From Epsilonproteobacteria bacterium UBA4036 (GTDB taxonomy: Bacteria > Campylobacterota > Campylobacteria > Campylobacterales > Arcobacteraceae), in assembly GCA_002382325.1 (NCBI GenBank), contig DGAG01000007.1, forward strand, positions 432,042 through 496,041: 64,000 bases of DNA. Direction: 5' to 3'. The translations under genes and the position numbers were made by a program. The notes beneath the pieces were generated by a model. The model ran no database searches, was not told the DNA's origin, and saw nothing but the letters and a program-made list of their open reading frames with translations. Below, piece after piece: positions 55,684 through 63,983 of this stretch. Every line of letters begins with the position of its first letter. Within the stretch, counting starts at the first letter, position 1.

Positions 55684-56382
55684 AGAAAAACATGCCCACT
55701 CTTTAATTGCAAAAGCGGTTTCTAAAGGTTTTTCTAAAGGCAACATATGGCTTGTCCCTTCAAATAAATTTAACTTTATGTTTGGATTTTTCTCTTTTAA
55801 GTTTCTTAACCAATTGGCATCGGCTAAGGTATCATTTGTACTGCTACATAGAAAGATAGAACACTGAAGTTCACTCAATTCTTGCATTAAATCTTTACGG
55901 ACTAAACTGGCTTGCATTTGTATTTTAAATGCATTTTGTCCCATATTGATATACATTTCTTGTATTAAGGCTATGAGTTCTTGATTATTTTGGTTGTCGT
56001 ATTCAAGTAGACTTTGTACTTTTTGATAACTTAATCCCTTGAAGCCATAACTCTCCACTAAAGCAATGGCTTGTTCTCTTTTTTTGATTTCTTCTTGTGC
56101 AATAGGCTTGCACGAACTGCTTAAAACAAAAAGTTTTTCAACTCTTTGTGGATAGTTTACGGCGAAATAAGAGGCAATATAACCGCCCAAAGAGAAGCCC
56201 AATAACAATACGGGATGTGCTGGCAATAAAAGAGCAAGTTCTGCAATCATCTCTTCAAATGTTTTTTTCAAAGGGATATCCAAAAAAATCAATTCATAGG
56301 AATCATCAAATAAAGGAGTTATTTTGCCCCATAACTTTTGATTGCACATCAAACCGGGCAGTAAATATATGGTTGTTTTCAT
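55681..56382 (-). CDS. Alpha/beta hydrolase
   Basis: 233 residues. Nucleophile elbow LLGFSLGGYIASYFA (GFSLGG), oxyanion loop near YLLPGLMCNQKLW, acid in SSTNDTLADANW and catalytic His in FEGTSHMLPLEKP. Resembles BioH/esterase-like hydrolases. Convergent with DUF2721; its stop codon is part of the structured element. Substrate unknown. Confidence 0.87.
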   Translation of the reverse strand: MKTTIYLLPGLMCNQKLWGKITPLFDDSYELIFLDIPLKKTFEEMIAELALLLPAHPVLLLGFSLGGYIASYFAVNYPQRVEKLFVLSSSCKPIAQEEIKKREQAIALVESYGFKGLSYQKVQSLLEYDNQNNQELIALIQEMYINMGQNAFKIQMQASLVRKDLMQELSELQCSIFLCSSTNDTLADANWLRNLKEKNPNIKLNLFEGTSHMLPLEKPLETAFAIKEWACFS

Positions 56383-56521
56383 GTCATTTATACTCTATTT
56401 TTTGCAATGATAATCTAATATTGCTTTATATTTAAAAAAAATAAGTGTGGCTTAATTGTCCTTTGAGTCGCTTTAAGCTATCATTGGATAATTTTAAACA
56501 TTATAAGGACTGGATTTAACG

Positions 56522-57496
56522 ATGATTGAAAAAAAAGGCTCAATACTAACAGTAAGAGAAGACATCAAAGTTTTTGATTGTACGATTCGTGATGGTGGAT
56601 TGGTCAATAACTACCACTTTACCGATGAATTTGTGAAAGCACTTTATGAAACATGTGTAGCTGCGGGTGTTGATTATATGGAAATTGGAAAAAATGTATC
56701 TCCAACAGTTATGAGTGAAGAAGAGTACGGTCCTTGGAATTTTTGTAAAGAAAAGGACGTAAGAAGAATTGTAGGTGAAAATAACACCAATTTAAAAATT
56801 GCTGTTATGGCAGACGTGGGACGAACCATCAAAGAAGAAGTCCTTCCTAAAGCAGAAAGTGTGGTTGATATGATTCGAGTAGCAACCTATATTCACCAAC
56901 TTCCAGAAGCGATTGAACTTATCGAAGATTTTCATGCAAAAGGGTATGAAACCACTTGTAATATTATGGCGATTTCTAAATCATTTGATGATGAATTAGA
57001 CCAAGTATTAGAAACTTTGAGTAAAACCAATGTTGACATTATTTATATTGCTGATAGCTTTGGATCTTTTTACCCAGAACAAATCAATAAACTCACCGAC
57101 AAATATTTAGGCGTAGCGAGTAAAGTAGGTAAAAAAGTAGGAATTCATGCGCACAATAACTTACAACTTGCCTATGCAAACACACTTGAAGCCATGATGT
57201 ATGGTACAAGTTATTTGGACGTTACGGTTTCAGGTTTAGGAAGAGGTGCAGGAAATTGCCCAATGGAACTTTTGGTGGGATTTTTGAAAAATCCAAAATA
57301 TAAGTTAGAGCCAATCTTGAAATTTATTGAAGAGTTTATCGTGCCATTAGAAAAAGAGCTTGATTGGGGATATTCAGTTCCTTATATGCTTACAGGAAAA
57401 CTCAATGAACACCCAAGACCTGCAATGAAAGCACGTGATGAAGGTGATACAGCTTATGTGAAGTTTTATAACAAACTTACAGAAGAGTACAGCTAA
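56522..57496 (+). CDS. DRE-TIM aldolase-like protein (HMG-CoA lyase-like family)
   Basis: 324 residues. The start of the TIM barrel, VFDCTIRDGGLVNNYHFTDE, has the D-x-T-x-RDGG metal/catalytic motif of HMGL-like enzymes such as 4-hydroxy-2-oxovalerate aldolase. Further motifs are GIHAHNNLQLAYANTLEAM (metal His pair) and DVTVSGLGRGAGNCPMELL. In Campylobacterota this protein has often been misnamed as H-NS-like. No pathway partner is adjacent; the substrate is unknown. Confidence 0.88.
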   Translation: MIEKKGSILTVREDIKVFDCTIRDGGLVNNYHFTDEFVKALYETCVAAGVDYMEIGKNVSPTVMSEEEYGPWNFCKEKDVRRIVGENNTNLKIAVMADVGRTIKEEVLPKAESVVDMIRVATYIHQLPEAIELIEDFHAKGYETTCNIMAISKSFDDELDQVLETLSKTNVDIIYIADSFGSFYPEQINKLTDKYLGVASKVGKKVGIHAHNNLQLAYANTLEAMMYGTSYLDVTVSGLGRGAGNCPMELLVGFLKNPKYKLEPILKFIEEFIVPLEKELDWGYSVPYMLTGKLNEHPRPAMKARDEGDTAYVKFYNKLTEEYS

Positions 57497-57497
57497 C

Positions 57498-57516
57498 AGA
57501 GAGTTCTAAACTCTCT
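57498..57516. terminator. Terminator after the aldolase-like gene
   Basis: Eight-base arms AGAGAGTT and AACTCTCT, three-base loop, then TT; it lies between the aldolase-like gene and the small minus-strand gene at 57560-57697 and could serve both. Confidence 0.6.
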
Positions 57517-57559
57517 TTGGCATTTTAATCTTTCTTATAAAATCCAGCTTACTTTTGAT

Positions 57560-57697
57560 TTATTTGGCAATAATCTCAGAAGATTTTGCTAAGCTTAATC
57601 CCGCTTTTGAACTGGCAACTTCCAGTGTTTCATTGTTTTTTAAAAGTCGTAATAAAACTTCTATTTTTTTGCTTGTGGTTATATGTGTAATTGACAT
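57560..57697 (-). CDS. 45-residue hypothetical protein
   Basis: ATG 57697 is preceded by AAAGGAAAATT, a good ribosome-binding site. The product begins MSITHITTSKKIEVLLRLLK and continues with a helix-rich segment ending AKSSEIIAK; the pattern VASSKAGLSLAKSSEII could form two helices with a turn, like a small DNA-binding motif. It converges on the aldolase-like gene across a shared hairpin. Short, so coding status is moderately sure; no family recognised. Confidence 0.5.
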   Translation of the reverse strand: MSITHITTSKKIEVLLRLLKNNETLEVASSKAGLSLAKSSEIIAK

Positions 57698-57879
57698 AAT
57701 TTTCCTTTATTTATTGTATATAAAAAAAGACAAAGTGAGTTTGGTATTTAAATGAGTTATATCAACGAGCAGTATTAATAAAAGGCACATAAAGAACAGA
57801 TGAACTCGATTCATCTTAATTGCATACAGTGTAGCTGAATAAATTAATAATAGCAAGTATTGTGTGAATATCTTTTTTT

Positions 57880-58110
57880 CTCTCTTGAAAACTACAAGGG
57901 TTTCCGCCTTTACTTTCTTTATCCGTAAAGAAAGTAACAAAGAAACTCTCCACGGCTTCGACGGCAAAGCTACCTTCACTTATTGTTTCAATCTTTCCAG
58001 CTCTGCAAAACTCGCTAAAGAGTGCATTTAGCACTCTTCTTAACGCTCAAACAGTTTCGAGCTTGTTTTGAAAAGATTAAAATAAACGTTCAGCGTCTGC
58101 AGATGTGGAA
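57880..58110 (+). repeat. Structured repeat, left copy of an inverted pair
   Basis: This copy begins CTCTCTTGAAAAC and ends CAGATGTGGAA. It contains a perfect 12-bp hairpin at 57910-57937 with a TCCG loop, and a second hairpin at 58018-58038 (AAGAGTGC with GCACTCTT). The reverse complement of 58205-58429 shares blocks in the same order: CTCTCTTGAAAAC, TTTCCGCCTTT, GTAACAAA, GCAAAACTC, CTCAAACAGTT, AAAATAAACGTTC and CAGATGT-GGAA. No protein-coding gene is supported inside. Confidence 0.7.
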
Positions 58111-58204
58111 ATATTAAAGCGGTTTTAACTATCTTATATACATTGAGTTTATGGAAGTTGTAATCTTTAAAAATCAAATATGCAAATGTCCTTATCCCAT
58201 TCTT
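58111..58204. other. Spacer between the inverted repeats
   Basis: 94 bases of AT-rich sequence between the two repeat copies; I see no gene, hairpin or promoter in it. Confidence 0.5.
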
Positions 58205-58429
58205 TCCAACATCTGAAAAGCCGAACGTTTATTTTTATTTTCGGAAAAGAGTTGCAACTGTTTGAGTAAATAAATGTGCTTAACGCACATTTATTTATGA
58301 GTTTTGCGACTCAGAAAAGAAAAATAATAAGAGAGGGAACCCCAAGGGCTTTGAAGCTTAGTTGGTGGCTTTTTGTTACTTTTTACCATTAAAAAGTAAA
58401 AGGCGGAAACCTTTAGGTTTTCAAGAGAG
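58205..58429 (-). repeat. Structured repeat, right copy of an inverted pair
   Basis: The inverted, diverged partner of 57880-58110. Its two hairpins (58376-58399, TTACTTTTTA with TAAAAAGTAA; 58268-58296, AAATAAATGTGC with GCACATTTATTT) sit at positions matching those in the left copy. The stem sequences differ between copies, yet each remains fully paired, which argues for selection on structure. The restriction-modification genes start about 100 bases beyond it. Confidence 0.7.
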
Positions 58430-58470
58430 TGATTTAATTAACATATTATACTCTCTAATTTTAAGAAGCC

Positions 58471-58499
58471 TGGACTTTTTCGTTTTAATTTTGTATAAT
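58471..58499 (+). promoter_or_regulatory. Likely promoter of the methyltransferase gene
   Basis: TGGACT at 58471-58476 and TATAAT at 58494-58499 with 17-base spacing, 35 bases before the start codon. Confidence 0.45.
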
Positions 58500-58534
58500 G
58501 TGATTAGTTAATTAAAAAGGATGGATATATAGTT

Positions 58535-59908
58535 TTGAATTACATTGATTTATTTGCAGGTTGTGGTGGTTTATCTTTAGGATTTGAATCCGTAGACTTT
58601 GAATTAGTTTTTGCAGTTGAAAAATCTCCAATGGCAGCGGAAACCTTTTATCATAATTTCATAAAAAATATAAAAAATCAAAATGAATGGGACGAGTATT
58701 TAAAAACATCTGATGAAGAAAAAATATCTAAAAAACTTTTTGTTGGAGAAACATTATCTTTACTTCAAAAACCGGAATTACTAGAAAAAGTCAAATCAAA
58801 AATTGGGGAACTTGATTTAATCGTAGGGGGTCCTCCTTGTCAAGGTTTTTCATTAGCTGGTAAAAGAAATCCAAAGGATCATAGAAATATTTTACCTTGG
58901 CAATATTTAGAATATGTGGATATATTTAAGCCAAAAGCAGTTTTAATGGAAAATGTTTTAGGTATGAGGCAAAATTTTAATAAACATAATGAGAAATCTC
59001 CTTTTAAACAAATTAAACAATATTTAGAAGAATGTGAGCCTAAATATATTGTTCAAGAATTACAATTGAATGCAATGCATTATGGAGTAGCACAACATAG
59101 ACCAAGAGTGATGCTTTTAGCAATTAGAGAAGATATCGCACGTAAAAAAAATATTTTTGCACTTGATGATATTTGGAAGAGTGAAGATTATTATGAGGAG
59201 AAAGAATTTAGTCCATTATGTCCTATTCCAACAGTAAAAAAAGATGAATACTTTACAGTTAAAGATGCGTTAAGTGATTTATTATATGAGAAAGAAAGTA
59301 TATATATTAATAAAGTGAATTTTGGAAGTGGATTCGATAAGGTTATAAAAATATCTCTTAATAAAAATACAATTTTAAATCAAGTAGAAAGAAAACATAC
59401 TGAAATAGTTACATTACGATTTAGGATATATCAGTATTTATCAAATTTAAAGGTATCATCAAAAATTTTTAATTTATCTGCTGAATATAAAAGTACTAAT
59501 GATATAAAATTATTAGATGAAATTAAAAATATGTTAAATAACTGTAAATTCCCAGCTAAATCTTTAGATGGTAAATTGATAGCAAATAATAAAGAGGTAT
59601 TGTTAGATTTAATATTAGAATTAGGTACAAAAAAACATTCTCAAAGATCTTTAAAACTGAATTTACCTTCTCCTACGGTAGTATCTGTTCCAGATGATGT
59701 AATTCATCCTATGTATCCAAGAACTGTTACAGTTAGAGAACAAGCTAGATTTCAATCTTTTCCTGATTATTTTGAGTTTAGATCTAAAGAAACAACAGGT
59801 GGAGAAAAAAGAAAAACTGAAGTACCACAATATACTCAAGTTGGTAATGCAGTACCTCCATTAATGGCAAGAGAAATTGCAAAATTAATAAAAGAATTAC
59901 TTAGTTAA
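58535..59908 (+). CDS. DNA (cytosine-5) methyltransferase of a type II restriction-modification system
   Basis: 457 residues from TTG 58535 (GGA nine bases upstream; the nearby ATG 58521 frame stops at once). Motif I IDLFAGCGGLSLGFE, motif IV GGPPCQGFSLAGKRNPKDHRN split here by its Cys nucleophile, motif VI LMENV, motif VIII HRPRVMLLAI, and C-terminal motifs IX/X (TVREQARFQSFPDYF, QVGNAVPPLMAREIA) are in order. The target-recognition region is ~230-380. It converges on the nuclease gene with a three-base gap. Its AT-rich codon use suggests acquisition. Confidence 0.95.
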   Translation: MNYIDLFAGCGGLSLGFESVDFELVFAVEKSPMAAETFYHNFIKNIKNQNEWDEYLKTSDEEKISKKLFVGETLSLLQKPELLEKVKSKIGELDLIVGGPPCQGFSLAGKRNPKDHRNILPWQYLEYVDIFKPKAVLMENVLGMRQNFNKHNEKSPFKQIKQYLEECEPKYIVQELQLNAMHYGVAQHRPRVMLLAIREDIARKKNIFALDDIWKSEDYYEEKEFSPLCPIPTVKKDEYFTVKDALSDLLYEKESIYINKVNFGSGFDKVIKISLNKNTILNQVERKHTEIVTLRFRIYQYLSNLKVSSKIFNLSAEYKSTNDIKLLDEIKNMLNNCKFPAKSLDGKLIANNKEVLLDLILELGTKKHSQRSLKLNLPSPTVVSVPDDVIHPMYPRTVTVREQARFQSFPDYFEFRSKETTGGEKRKTEVPQYTQVGNAVPPLMAREIAKLIKELLS

Positions 59909-59911
59909 AAA

Positions 59912-61075
59912 TTACAATATCTTTTTATGTTCTTTAAATAGCATAGGGATATATTGGCTATTCATTCTCCATAAAAAGCCGTGATCTCTTGTCTTTTTAG
60001 TTTTGGGAACATGATGAATTGCAAAATCTAAAGAAACCAACCCTTTTTCAATTAAAGAAAGAAAAGATGCAAAAGAACTACCGACACATAAAAAAGCTTC
60101 GTTGTAAAAAAATTCTTCATTAGGATCTTTTGCATTTATTTTGTTTTTAACATCTGCCTTTATAAAAAGTGTTTCTTTATGTTTAGTCTCCAAAGCATTT
60201 TTTAGAATACCAAAATCATAATAAACTGTCTTATCATTATTTTGAAGTATATATATTTTTTCAGCATCATAATCTATTTTTAACTTCCATCCTTTAGAAT
60301 TAGGAACTAATGCATTAATTGTCATATATAAAGCATATCTATTTTTATTTTCATCCCAATAACCTCTATTAATAACTAATTCACCTCTGTTTTTATATTC
60401 TCCCCATTCAGGTGTCTTAGAAAATAAAGTTTGAAGATTATTATTTCCATTTTTTCGAGAAGTTTTAATTTCAATCCCTTTAAAATCAGGCTCTTTACTT
60501 GAATTAGCTTGTATGTCTATTAAAGTCTCAAAAGTAAAACCAACTCCTGTATCTCCTGCTCTTAAAGTTTTAATCCAGCCTTTTTCATGGACTTTCTTTA
60601 GTTTAGATATTAATTCTTTTTGTACATCTGATAATATTACTTCATTAGAACCTAATGAGTTTGAAACTAATTTATTAAAATTCTCAAAAGACCATTTTAA
60701 AGGAATAATAAAGGGAGAATTATTAAGGCTAGTTAATATAAACATATCATTTGGATATACAATCTTTTTTATGCCATATACCCAAAATCTTGGATCTCCT
60801 TTTTTTGTTTCGGGTCTGTAATGACTTATCTTTACATCTTCAAGTCCATGTTGAGTTAAAATAAAACCATTTGAAATAATTTTACGACCTTGTTCTATAT
60901 CATGATATGATAAGTTAAATGTATCTTCTAAAAAAAGCCTAAGTGATTTATTTGCATCAATTATAGATTTTTTATGCATTGTCTCAGTCATTCTTATAAA
61001 AATAAATTCATTATGAGAGTAATTATCTAAAATATTAATATATTCTTCTTCATATGCTGTAGGTGTAAATATCAT
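59912..61075 (-). CDS. Type II restriction endonuclease, MvaI/BcnI family
   Basis: 387 residues. The segment DTGVGFTFETLIDIQANSS followed by EPDFKGIEIKTSRK gives the catalytic pattern of the MvaI/BcnI family (E...D...ExK). Members cut CCWGG, CCSGG or related sites, so a CCNGG-like target is a reasonable guess, not shown. The N-terminal ~130 residues look like an added domain. Its start overlaps the regulator gene by four bases, giving a regulator-nuclease operon opposite the methyltransferase. Confidence 0.88.
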   Translation of the reverse strand: MIFTPTAYEEEYINILDNYSHNEFIFIRMTETMHKKSIIDANKSLRLFLEDTFNLSYHDIEQGRKIISNGFILTQHGLEDVKISHYRPETKKGDPRFWVYGIKKIVYPNDMFILTSLNNSPFIIPLKWSFENFNKLVSNSLGSNEVILSDVQKELISKLKKVHEKGWIKTLRAGDTGVGFTFETLIDIQANSSKEPDFKGIEIKTSRKNGNNNLQTLFSKTPEWGEYKNRGELVINRGYWDENKNRYALYMTINALVPNSKGWKLKIDYDAEKIYILQNNDKTVYYDFGILKNALETKHKETLFIKADVKNKINAKDPNEEFFYNEAFLCVGSSFASFLSLIEKGLVSLDFAIHHVPKTKKTRDHGFLWRMNSQYIPMLFKEHKKIL

Positions 61076-61608
61076 TTTAAATCCTTTTTTCTTAATTCAT
61101 ATATAGTAAATAAAACTTTGATAAGAGTGTTTAACTTTGTGGATATCAGCCCACTTTCTAATCTTTGTAGCGTTGCCCTAGAAATCATACATTTCTCAGA
61201 GAATTTATTTTGTGTAAAATTAAATTCATTACGACTGCCTTTTATGTAATCTCCAATTAAATTGAAAAATTGTCTTTTATATTGAGAACCTTTATGATTC
61301 GTTGTATAGTTTGGATCTATTGATAATAAAGATTTATAATCAATGATATATTTTGTATTAAAAATATCAATCTCAATTTTTTTATTAGGGTTTGAAAAAA
61401 ATATATCCGTATTAAGAATTGATGAAAGTTTATATAAAGTCCATAATTCAAGATTCAAAAATTTTCCAGCTTCAACTTTTTGAATATAATCTATATTTAT
61501 CACTTCGTTTTCACCAAAATAATCATACGAAAGATTCTGAATATCTATTTGTTTCAGATTAAGAGACAATCTTTTATTTTTAATTTTTTCATTTAAAGAA
61601 TTAACCAT
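61072..61608 (-). CDS. Helix-turn-helix regulator with two XRE-like domains (controller protein)
   Basis: 178 residues, longer than classical C proteins (~80). An N-terminal XRE-like domain (LNEKIKNKRLSLNLKQIDIQ to SSILNTDIFF) and a second one near 120-170 (QNKFSEKCMISRATLQRLES) are joined by a linker. It is coupled to the nuclease gene by a four-base overlap, the arrangement of controller proteins that delay nuclease expression until DNA is methylated. AGGAGG is just upstream of its start. Confidence 0.82.
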   Translation of the reverse strand: MVNSLNEKIKNKRLSLNLKQIDIQNLSYDYFGENEVINIDYIQKVEAGKFLNLELWTLYKLSSILNTDIFFSNPNKKIEIDIFNTKYIIDYKSLLSIDPNYTTNHKGSQYKRQFFNLIGDYIKGSRNEFNFTQNKFSEKCMISRATLQRLESGLISTKLNTLIKVLFTIYELRKKDLK

Positions 61609-61706
61609 TAGACCTCCTTTTTTATTTTTAGTATATATCAGATAAATTTTATTTAATACGATATTTATGATGCTTTAATATGGTATTATTTACCAACAAT
61701 CAGTAG

Positions 61707-61982
61707 TATAAATTAATATATCTTTTTTTAGAAAATCCACAAACTAACATCAATAGAGTAAAAAATAGAGTGCTAAACGGTGGACACCATATTCCTAAAG
61801 ATGATATAATACGAAGATATTACCGAAGTAAAAATATGTTTTGGAATATTTATAAAGACTTGTGTGATTCTTGGAGTATTTATTATAACTCCGATGAGAT
61901 ATTTGAAAAAATAGCAACCAACGATAAAATACTAGACAATCAAAAATATGAGATATTTTATAAGGATATAAAATGCAATTAA
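61707..61982 (+). pseudogene. 3' remnant of a zeta-toxin-family gene
   Basis: An open frame runs from just after an in-frame TAG (61704-61706) to 61982 without a good start. It reads FLENPQTNINRVKNRV, then LNGGHHIPKDDIIRRYYRSK and DSWSIYYNS, which is the C-terminal part of zeta-type P-loop kinases (GGHxIP, RRYYR). The P-loop half is missing. A GTG at 61770 could start a fragment of 70 residues, but function is unlikely. It lies next to the restriction-modification genes. Confidence 0.75.
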
Positions 61983-62200
61983 ATAAAAACTTAAATGAAG
62001 AAGAGATGATACAAGCCATAGGAAACAATGCCGTACGAGAAGCTCAAAAAAGAAGCCTTGAAAATGGTGTTCCTAATGTTTACAGCAAAAATGGAATACT
62101 CTACTACCAACTCTCCGATGGAACCATCATCATGGAAGACCCTTTTTCAAAAGGGGTATTAAAACAAAAACTTGATTTCCTAACAAAAGTAGGACAATAA
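61973..62200 (+). CDS. Small zeta-toxin-associated protein
   Basis: 75 residues overlapping the end of the zeta remnant by 10 bases. NNAVREAQKRSLENGVPN followed by NGILYYQLSDGTIIMEDP resembles the short proteins found beside zeta-like kinases in many bacteria, with a helix then a small beta-hairpin (the AVREAL...G.P..V..DG pattern). It may be an antitoxin or accessory partner; intact although its neighbour is truncated. It ends inside a strong hairpin terminator. Confidence 0.7.
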   Translation: MQLNKNLNEEEMIQAIGNNAVREAQKRSLENGVPNVYSKNGILYYQLSDGTIIMEDPFSKGVLKQKLDFLTKVGQ

Positions 62201-62217
62201 AAATATTGTCCTACTTT
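62186..62217. terminator. Bidirectional terminator at the island's right edge
   Basis: A 14-bp perfect stem with an AAAA loop that contains the stop codon of the small gene at 61973-62200 and ends four bases before the stop of the convergent YdhR-like gene. Confidence 0.75.
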
Positions 62218-62220
62218 AAA

Positions 62221-62529
62221 CTAATTTTCTAAAGTAGCATTTGTAAGTACACTTAAAGCTTCATTCACCTTAAAAATCTTCGCTCTGATATTGCTGTACC
62301 CAAATGACTCTAAACGTTGGGTGTGTTTATCTAAATAGCGTTTGGCATCATTTTCATTATCAAACAAATAGACTCCACCCGCTTCTTTGTCGGTTTCATT
62401 TTCTGTCCAGATTTTCCAAATCAAGCCTTCTTCTTTGGCAATATCTTGTGCTAAATCTGCAAAAGCTTGTGCCATTTCTTCACCAAAAATTCCATCGTGA
62501 GGGAAATCCACTTGTAAAATATATTTCAT
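62221..62529 (-). CDS. YdhR-like monooxygenase family protein
   Basis: 102 residues from ATG 62529 with GGAG six bases upstream (a TTG at 62541 is less likely). A ferredoxin-like ABM fold: KYILQVDFPHDG, EEGLIWKIWTENE, AGGVYLFDNENDAKRYLDKH. The sequence matches the YdhR group of putative mono-oxygenases. Single gene; role unknown. Confidence 0.83.
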   Translation of the reverse strand: MKYILQVDFPHDGIFGEEMAQAFADLAQDIAKEEGLIWKIWTENETDKEAGGVYLFDNENDAKRYLDKHTQRLESFGYSNIRAKIFKVNEALSVLTNATLEN

Positions 62530-62599
62530 ACTTTTCTCCAAAATTTTTTATGCATAACTTTAGCATTTTGTTCAATAAGGTCAAATAAAAATAAGGATA

Positions 62600-63598
62600 T
62601 TAAGAAAAAGATTTAAGTTGTTTGTATTTTAAAAACATCGTTTTTACGACGTTATTGATTGCATCTTCTTGCAACTCATCGACAAAAGATAGACTAATGG
62701 CGTTGCGGCTGGTGGTTTCATCATATCCCATTTCTTGAATAATTCTTGAAGGTTTTGATAAGCCCAAAGAACACCCCTCACCGTTGGTAATATAGATTTG
62801 ACTTAATGCTAAAGTGCGTATGAGTTCTCTGGCTTTTATGCCTTTTAAACCAAAATGCAAACTGTATGGAAGAGTAGTATTGGGTTGGACAAAAAAATAG
62901 AGGTCATCGTGAAATTGTTTTTTTAATTTCTCTAAAAACTGCTCTTTTAACGTTTCGTTAAAGTGTTGATTCACCATTGCATCAAAACAAAGTTTACACG
63001 CAATCGTATCAATTTGTCCAATGGGCAATAAATTCAAAGAATCGTCATTAAAGAGTAAAACTCCATTGGTATTAAAGCCCGTTAATTTATAGTTGTCAAA
63101 ATAGACCATATCACTCATGGCATCAAAATGGGCACTTCCATTGGAGATAATTTTTGCGGAAGTGAACTGTTTTACCTCTTCTAAAGAAGTCCTAACAAAG
63201 GTATCCATAACATATGAAGATAAAAAAAGAAAATCTATCGTACTATTTTTTAACGCAGATAAATTTACTTTTCCTTCTTGATTTAACGTAAGCCAAACTA
63301 CTTCAAAGCCTAAACTTTCATACAGTTTTCCTGCATCAACGACACTTTGAGTCTCACCTACACTTATAGCAATTTTGCCTTTAAGTTCTAAAAAAAGTCC
63401 TAAAAAACCCTCTTTACTGAGTGCAAATGTTTTAAGCTTTTTAAAGCCGAATTTATTTTTATACGCTTCTAAAAGAGTCTCAAAGGCACTGTTTTCAACC
63501 AATGCACTCATCGAATACTCATTGCCCATTTCAATCTTTGCACGTTTTGAATATTGTAAAAAATTAAGCTTTATCAACTCGTTTCTCTTTGCGTTCAT
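62600..63598 (-). CDS. Diverged cysteine desulfurase-like (NifS/aminotransferase class V) protein
   Basis: 332 residues. The PLP fold is recognisable: KIAISVGETQSVVDAGKLY, a Lys in YFDNYKLTGFNTNGVLL where PLP would bind, and GEGCSLGLSKPSRII in place of the NifS GSACSSG loop, retaining the Cys. It is shorter and more diverged than IscS. It overlaps the preceding gene by 35 bases, so both are co-transcribed. Desulfurase activity is plausible but unproven. Confidence 0.72.
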   Translation of the reverse strand: MNAKRNELIKLNFLQYSKRAKIEMGNEYSMSALVENSAFETLLEAYKNKFGFKKLKTFALSKEGFLGLFLELKGKIAISVGETQSVVDAGKLYESLGFEVVWLTLNQEGKVNLSALKNSTIDFLFLSSYVMDTFVRTSLEEVKQFTSAKIISNGSAHFDAMSDMVYFDNYKLTGFNTNGVLLFNDDSLNLLPIGQIDTIACKLCFDAMVNQHFNETLKEQFLEKLKKQFHDDLYFFVQPNTTLPYSLHFGLKGIKARELIRTLALSQIYITNGEGCSLGLSKPSRIIQEMGYDETTSRNAISLSFVDELQEDAINNVVKTMFLKYKQLKSFS

Positions 63599-63983
63599 GA
63601 AAGCACCCCAATTGACAATGGGTCACTTCAATATCACTGTTTTTAACCGTTGCTCCCACTTTTTTCAACGTTGATTTTTCGGCACTTTTCCAAATATCTT
63701 TGCACGTTACATCGGTGTTTTCTTTAAAATTTTGAGCAATATCGTTATACACATCACTTGAGCCTTGACCGAATTCTAATTTTCCAAACACGCCCAATTC
63801 ACAATTGCTGATTTTAATGCCAATACTTTTACACGCATCGGACATTTCTATGGGTTTTAATCCAATAAGCCGTGCCACTTTAAAAGATTTTAAACACGAT
63901 AATCTTCCATCGGGGTCAAGATTTTCTAAAATATACTGTTTTTGTGTATTATCAAGGTTGATATGTTGTTGTAATCTAGCCAT
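63564..63983 (-). CDS. Small protein with repeated Cys-x-Leu-Gly motif, co-transcribed with the NifS-like gene
   Basis: 139 residues from ATG 63983 with AAGGATTA upstream. An N-terminal helical part (DGRLSCLKSFKVARLIGLKP) is followed by IKISNCELGVFGKLEFG, and the C-terminus repeats the motif as IEVTHCQLGCFHERK. Conserved Cys residues and the overlap with a desulfurase-like gene suggest sulfur transfer or metal binding. I know it only as a conserved Campylobacterota-type protein without function. Confidence 0.68.
   Translation of the reverse strand: MARLQQHINLDNTQKQYILENLDPDGRLSCLKSFKVARLIGLKPIEMSDACKSIGIKISNCELGVFGKLEFGQGSSDVYNDIAQNFKENTDVTCKDIWKSAEKSTLKKVGATVKNSDIEVTHCQLGCFHERKEKRVDKA

Noticed and set aside
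57555..57755. Plus-strand open frame with a hydrophobic C-terminus
   Set aside because: It has only a TTG start without Shine-Dalgarno and lies opposite the better supported 45-residue gene.
57707..58034. Minus-strand open frames in the left structured repeat (57707-57979 and 57816-58034)
   Set aside because: They read through the hairpins of the repeat, have no ribosome-binding site, and show no protein-like pattern.
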